Source: Lobulomyces angularis (lineage: Eukaryota > Chytridiomycota > Chytridiomycetes > Lobulomycetales > Lobulomycetaceae). Taken from it: DNA of 64,000 nt. Positions 58,612 through 64,000 of the stretch are shown in pieces (position 1 is the stretch's first letter; every line of letters begins with the position of its first letter). The position numbers and the translations under genes were made by a program. The notes under the pieces are model-generated. The model ran no database searches. It worked only from the letters and a program-made list of their open reading frames with translations, and was not told the DNA's origin. Location of the stretch: contig JADHYX010000029.1 of assembly GCA_027604685.1 (NCBI GenBank), positions 25,509-89,508 on the forward strand, read 5' to 3'.

Positions 58612-59735
58612 TCTTTTAATATTTATGAAAAATTTATCTTTTTTTTTTTTTTTTTGAATAACACAAAAAAACTAAATCAAAGAAATGATCATACAAAAAA
58701 AAAAATTTTAACTAACTAAATGTAATTTAATTTAAAAATTTATTATTTTTTTTTGCAAAAAAAATATTTATAAAAAAAAAGAGATTTTAAAGTTTACTAT
58801 GAAAAATAAAAAAACGATTTTTTCTGTTTTTTGTTTTTTTCTTAATATGTAAAAAAAAAAAAAAAAAAAATTATTTCAATAATTATCATTCTATAAATTT
58901 TATTTAGAAAAGTATCAATATGAAACTTAATAATTTACACAGATAATTTTTTTTTGTTAGTGGAAAAAGAAAAAAATAAAAGATTTTAAATAAAATGTAT
59001 TTATATAACATTTAAATATGTATACAAGGTAAGCATATTAACCAAAAAAAAGAAATTTATTTTGCAAGATTTAATTTTAATATTTGACTTTTTTTTCTAA
59101 ATGCATAGAACTTCTTAAAGCTAAGGTTTGCTTTTTACAAAATTTTTTGTTAAAAAAAAAGTAAATTTTTTATTTTTCTTATCTATTGGTTAAAACATTT
59201 AATATTTCTTTAATTTTTTTTTTTTTTTTTTTTTTTAATAAATTAACCTTAGAACAATGCAGCATAAAATACATATTAAGCAATTTAACATTTTTTTTTA
59301 CCAAAGACCATAACAACAATAATTTCTCGTTTCGCAACTATTATGGCATGCTATTATTTTTAGTAGATGTTTTTAAAATATGCATCTACTCTATCACTTT
59401 TTATAGAAACTAGACATTTGAAAAAATTAAAAGTGGAACGCTACTTGCGTTAAAAATCAAAAATAATTTGTAGTTGACACTGTTAATGAATCTTGCCTCT
59501 AAAGTGAAATGGTGTTTGCGGTTGATTTCTAAGGTTCATCAAAAAAAATAGTAGCTGTACTGTGAATTATATAAGATTATTATGTTATAATTTTGTAATT
59601 TGATGTTGATATTAAAGCAATTAAGATTTCTTAACTTTTTTCGCTGGTAATCTAGTAAAGAGCAATTAAGGTAAATAGATTTTAATCTCCGACAAAAGTT
59701 TAGAACAATAATCACAAAAAAATCAAAGTATAAAA
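58612..59735. other. Intergenic region upstream of the PP2C exon and of muskelin
   Basis: About 1.1 kb, extremely AT-rich with many A and T runs of more than 10 nt (for example near 58850-58870 and 59215-59236). It would be the divergent promoter region of the two genes. No other gene is supported. Confidence 0.4.
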
Positions 59736-62719
59736 ATGAACTCTAATTTACAAGAAAATCAGGGCCAATTGAAAGAAAAGCAGCCTTTTTCATCTATTTC
59801 AACAAAAAGCAATAGTATTAAAATATATACCGAAAAACTGCTCTATTCTATCCATGCTCATTCTTCCCACTCCGCTACCTATTATCCCCACCACATCTTA
59901 CAGGATAAACCTCAGGATCAGTCTTGCAGGTGGTCTTCTGGCTCGAACAATCAGGCACAGTATATTACTCTAAAATTTCAAAATCTATCTATTGCGCGTA
60001 AATGATAACATTTATTTTTTTTATATAGCAAAAAAAAAATTAAAAAAAAAAAAAACAAAAATAATAGAATCAATTACGTTTGGGAAATATCATAAAGTTC
60101 ACGTTTGTAACCTGAAAGAGTTTAAAATTTATGGAGGAGTGAGTTTGGATAATTTGGTACTACTGTTACATGCTGGATTGAGAAATGATACTGAAAAGGA
60201 AACTTTTTCTTTAAAGCACCTGTTTGGAAATATTGTAATTAATTCAAAAAAAAAAAAAAAAAAAGAAAGAGCACATTACATTTAATATGTACAAACACTT
60301 ACAAAAAATTAATTTTTTTCATTATATTTAAAAAATTTATAGGTATTTCCTTGTTTGTATTTAAAAATTGTACCAATACTAGCGCACGGTGCTAGCTTTA
60401 ATTTTAGCATTTGGTATGTTGAAGTGAGGGGAACTTCTGACACTGAAATTTTAGAAAAAACTTACAAAAACTATATTGACGTAAAAATTGAAATAGCATA
60501 AAAAAATTATTTTTTTTTTATTTTTCATTATAATTTTTTTAATTTCAAAAATTTTGTTTTGTAGTATAAAGAAAGTGAAGTCATACGACTTTGTTTGAAG
60601 CATTTTAGACAGAGAAATTTATTAGAAGCATTTACAACTTTAAATCGAAATGCAAATATACCTCTTGAAGATCCTATATTAACTGATTTGCATCAGCATT
60701 TGGCAATGAATGGGGATTTTAGTTCGTCTGAAAATATTCTAGTCCAAGCCTGCAGTAACGGCCTTTTTGAAGAATATATAACATCATATACATATAACCC
60801 ATTATGGAAACGTGTAGTTCTTCCGAACAGTAAAAAAATATTTACATATATTTTTTCTTTATTAATTTTAGTTTTGTGCCTTTTAATGAATAGATCCGTC
60901 TATGAGAGGCGGACATCAAATGTGCATAGATATTGAGGTATTTATCTCCCATTTATGAGTTCGTTTATTTATATATTTTTTAAGGGAAGAAAAATTTATA
61001 TTTTTGGAGGATGGGATGGTCACAAAGACTTATCAGATTTTTGGGAATTTGATCTTACCAATCGCTGTTGGAATTGTATTTCCACTGATACACGAAAGTA
61101 AAATTTGATAAATTAAATTTGTTTTTAATTTTTTTTTTTTTTGATTTTTTATAGGAATGGCGGTCCTAGTCCTAGATCGTGTCATAAAATTTGTTTTGAT
61201 TCTAAAGCAAAAGTTATTTATGTCTTAGGAAGATATGTTGACCCTGAGAATAGACCAAATGTCAATCTTGAAGGTGATTTCTGGTCCTACACTACCGTTG
61301 ACAAAAAATGGACAAAAATTAGTTCCAGTACAGCTGTAATAAATAAACTAAAAAAATAATCATTTTGTTTTAATGTTAATAACATATTAATCAACAATGA
61401 ATATATATTTATACTTTATTTTTAAAGCAAGAAAATGGTCCTGATTTAATATATGATCATCAGATGGTCATTGATTCAGAAAATCAAATTTTGTATTCTT
61501 TTGGAGGGAGATTAGTTACACCAGATAGTTCAGTAGTTAGTTATGCAGGATTATATTCATACGACATAAAGGCAAATAGATGGACACTTTTGAGGAGTGA
61601 TGCAAGTCAAGGAGAGAATTCCTCTCAAATAAAAAGTAGAATTGGACATTCTATGTTACATGATCCAGAGACAAAACTTTTGTATATTTTTGCCGGTCAG
61701 CGAAACAAAGATTATTTAAGTGATTTTTTCATATATGATATCAAGAATGACATTTTTCAAGAAGTTGCAAGAGATTATAGTGTTTTAGGTGGTCCGAATG
61801 CGGGATTCACACAACGTGCCACAATTGATTTAAAACTAGGAGAAATTTACGTTCTGAGTGGTTTAATGAAGGAAAAAAATAATCCTACGGAAATGGTTAA
61901 AAGCAGTTTTTGGGTTTACAATATTCCACATGCAAGGTGGTCAAAAATTTACCAAAATGATCAAACTGGTTTTTTTTATTTTTTTTAATTTAATTTATTT
62001 TGTGTTATTTTATTTTCTTTTAATCAGAAAATGAGTATTGGGAATCAATGCAAGATGTTCAACCACTACCTAGATTTGCTCACCAAATGGTATACGACAC
62101 CGTTACTATGAAACAATACATGTTTGGTGGCAATCCTGGAGATGCTCTTTACCCAAATTTAAGGTTTGATGATTTTTGGGAATTAACATTGGAAAGGTTT
62201 TTTTTTTTATTATAAATTTTTTTTTATTTGTGCAATTTGCATTTAGACCAAAACCTAAAGATATATTATGGAAGGCACAGTTTCAAATTCGACAGCAAAA
62301 ATTTAAGGAAATGTGTAAAAATCCAACTGAAGCTTTGCAGTACCTAAAAACCTCGGTTTATGAAATAGTGGATCATTCAAACGAAAAGGAAAGTAGAATG
62401 TTTAGAAATTTATCTTGGTACTTGTTTGGATGGAATAAAAAAAATAATAATATGGAAAGTTCGGTAGATACGAAATTTAAATACAAACAAAATGGATTGG
62501 TTAATAAATTTGGTAAAATCTCAAGTGCTGATGGTGGATTACTTGGCATTGAAAGTACTAACGGTACTTAATTTTTTTTTTTTTTTTTTTTTGTTCACAT
62601 TTCATATTGTTTTAGAGTTTTATGATTCAAGAATTGAATTATATGAAAAATTGTTGGAATTCTTTCCAAAATCGATGAGACAACCGACTGAAAACTTGGT
62701 AGATTTAGTCCCATTATAA
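59736..62719 (+). CDS. MKLN1: Muskelin
   Basis: Discoidin-LisH-CTLH-Kelch protein; in animals it belongs to the CTLH/GID ubiquitin ligase. The N-terminal discoidin-like domain reads KLLYSIHAHSSHSATYYP, DKPQDQSCRWSSGSNNQAQY, SITFGKYHKVHVCNLKEFKI and ASFNFSIWYVEVRG. The LisH/CTLH-like part has EVIRLCLKHFRQRNLLEAF and LEDPILTDLHQHLAMNGDF. Kelch repeats follow: MRGGHQMCIDIEGRKIYIFG, GWDGHKDLSDFWEFDL, NGGPSPRSCHKICF, YVLGRYVDPENRP, DHQMVIDSENQILYSFGGR, SRIGHSMLHDPETKLLYIFA, FTQRATIDLKLGEIYVLSGL and RFAHQMVYDT...MFGGNPG. The muskelin C-terminal block ends EKLLEFFPKSMRQPTENLVD. About 740 residues, collinear over the whole length with animal muskelin. Around ten short introns. Confidence 0.95.
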
Positions 62720-62984
62720 CCCAGCGCACTCTTATTTTGCTCTAATATGATATATTTGAAATAATCTTTTATTTTTGTTTTCCTTATATTTTTATTTTTT
62801 TTTATAAAAAAAAAAAAAAATATTAGGAATAATAATTAAGATATATATATATTAAAATAATTTTATTTTGTTTTAAAAAAAAAAATTAAATGATTAAGAT
62901 TTAATGCTTTTTTTTTTTATTTTATTTTTATTTCTTTTTAATTTTTGTTTTTTATTTTTTTAAACAATTGGACATTAAAGACAT
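62720..62984. other. Convergent spacer muskelin / FCF1
   Basis: A 265-bp spacer made nearly only of A and T runs and a short TA repeat (about 62840-62852). No gene. Confidence 0.45.
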
Positions 62985-63959
62985 CTACAGAATTGCACTA
63001 AAAAAAAATAATAATAATAATAATGTAAGAAAAAATTAATTTTTTTTTTCAAGTACCCATGAGCACCACCCAATTCCGGTAACCTTTCAACCTGGTATTT
63101 TCTATTACCAAGATACATGATAGGGACACCGGGAATTTTTCTAATTCGTCGTTTCAAGTCTCTATCACAAGTAGCAACTATGTAACATTTGTGTGCTGTA
63201 ACTCTTTGAACTAGACAGTCATCCGCATATGTTCCTTTGTGTGTGCATGGTAACCTTTCAAATCTAGGATCCCTTGCTACTCTAAAAAAAATAAAATTTA
63301 TAAATATGTAAAAAAAATTGGTTTCTTACTTTAAGGCAATTCTGTACTGTGTTCCCATCTTTTCTAATTCTCCCATGACACAATCTGTGATGCAAGGTAC
63401 ACATTTTGCAAACAAACAATCCATCATACCTACCAAAAGAATTAAATAAATAAGTTATATCAAGAGTAAGATACCTTTAATTAGCTCAACTTTATTTTGA
63501 ATAGAAAAATTAATAAAATTTGTATCTACCAAGACATGATATGGAGGACCTAACTTTTCATTGTATTTGTAAAAGAGTGTTGATGATACTTGCGGACTAA
63601 AATAAAAAAAAAAATAAAAAAAAATAAAATTTTAATTTTTTGCAAAAGTTTTTTTTATTTTTTATTTTTTATTTTATTATACATGTGTCGAACGAGTTGT
63701 TTTTTTTCCTCCTCTTTTTTTTTTTCAAGTTTTTCTTTATTTTCCTTACTAATAAATTTTAAGAAATTAAAAATTTAAAATAAAAATTATTAGTGAATAT
63801 TTTTTTTTTTTTTTTGAAATTATTTGTTTTATTTTTTATATTCAAGTAAAATTGTGTTTTATTTTTTTTTCTTTCTATCTCTTCTTACAGTCTTGAGTCT
63901 TTAGGATTAATCATTCTTTTTACTAACGCAAATTTTTTTGTTACTTTTGTTCTTCCCAT
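62985..63959 (-). CDS. FCF1: rRNA-processing PIN nuclease FCF1 (UTP24)
   Basis: Endonuclease of the small-subunit processome that cuts pre-18S rRNA at sites A1/A2. Exon 1 gives [19 protein letters not shown] then KDSRL, joined to a basic coiled exon ([20 protein letters not shown]). The next exons hold [20 protein letters not shown], with the catalytic PIN Asp in VDTNFINFS, then [20 protein letters not shown] and [20 protein letters not shown]. The core continues [40 protein letters not shown] and [19 protein letters not shown]. The acidic PIN residues in ITDCV, YADDC and CDRD are all there. The final intron (about 62997-63054, including an ATT/TAT trinucleotide run) splices to a short end GAIL; unspliced, the frame stays open to 62975. 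About 190 residues. Confidence 0.93.
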
Positions 63960-64000
63960 GTTTTTATAATTTTTTTGTGGTATAAGTTAAATATTAAAAA

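Noticed and set aside
59186..59413. 75-codon frame upstream of muskelin
   Set aside because: It begins in a T run (poly-Phe) and has no recognisable content.

Overview
The window is AT-rich eukaryotic nuclear DNA with about 29 spliced protein-coding genes packed on both strands, roughly one per 2.2 kb. Most introns are 40-80 nt, AT-rich, GT...AG, often with a T-rich acceptor, and homopolymer A/T runs fill introns and spacers. The gene set is opisthokont. A RIM4-type meiotic RNA-binding protein and a DUF3844/Vps3844-type ER membrane protein point to a fungus. Several genes lost from classical yeasts (muskelin, CABLES, AFG2B, NEPRO, an SLC44 choline-transporter-like protein) and a decayed Fanzor of a kind I associate with early-diverging fungi suggest an early-diverging fungal lineage. 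I cannot name the species. All product names come from recognising conserved motifs by eye; no search was run.

Layout. 1-8 kb: 5' part of TOP3 (-), MRPL16 (+), PIGP (-), ribosomal RPS9/uS4 (-) divergent from RPL21/eL21 (+), COX15 (+). 8-19 kb: NDOR1/TAH18 diflavin reductase (-), an 89-bp divergent spacer, a 1,369-codon SET1/COMPASS H3K4 methyltransferase (+), a 10-N assembly gap, a RIM4-like meiotic RNA-binding protein (-). 19-30 kb: ATP1 (+), EMC7 (-), a RING/TRAF zinc-finger protein (+), an unrecognised roughly 7-TM protein (+), biotin-protein ligase (-). 30-32.5 kb: a gene-poor island carrying a frameshifted Fanzor (eukaryotic TnpB relative). 32.5-45 kb: six genes in a row on the plus strand (SLC44, CABLES, GMPPB, F-box, DUF3844, NEPRO). 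45-64 kb: AFG2B (-), NAE1/ULA1 (+), HOP2/PSMC3IP (+), adenylosuccinate synthetase (-), TIM21 (+), a secretory amine/polyamine oxidase (+), an orphan first exon of a PP2C phosphatase (-), muskelin (+), FCF1 (-).

Themes. Ribosome production and assembly: RPS9, RPL21, MRPL16, NEPRO, AFG2B and FCF1. Mitochondria: ATP1, COX15, TIM21, MRPL16. Meiosis: RIM4-like and HOP2, implying a sexual cycle. ER and glycan supply: PIGP, EMC7, GMPPB, DUF3844. Ubiquitin-type pathways: NAE1, F-box, RING/TRAF, and possibly muskelin. Neighbours are mostly functionally unrelated, as expected in a eukaryote, but many pairs share short divergent promoters (89, 103, 196 and 215 bp).

The items most worth a second look are the decayed Fanzor, the SET1 with an added RanBP2-type zinc finger, a CCCH-like motif and five (S/T)PEPF repeats, the orphan PP2C exon, the GC-rich duplicated motif between the two ribosomal protein genes, and the unrecognised 7-TM protein. 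I found no convincing tRNA, rRNA, CRISPR array or intact transposon.
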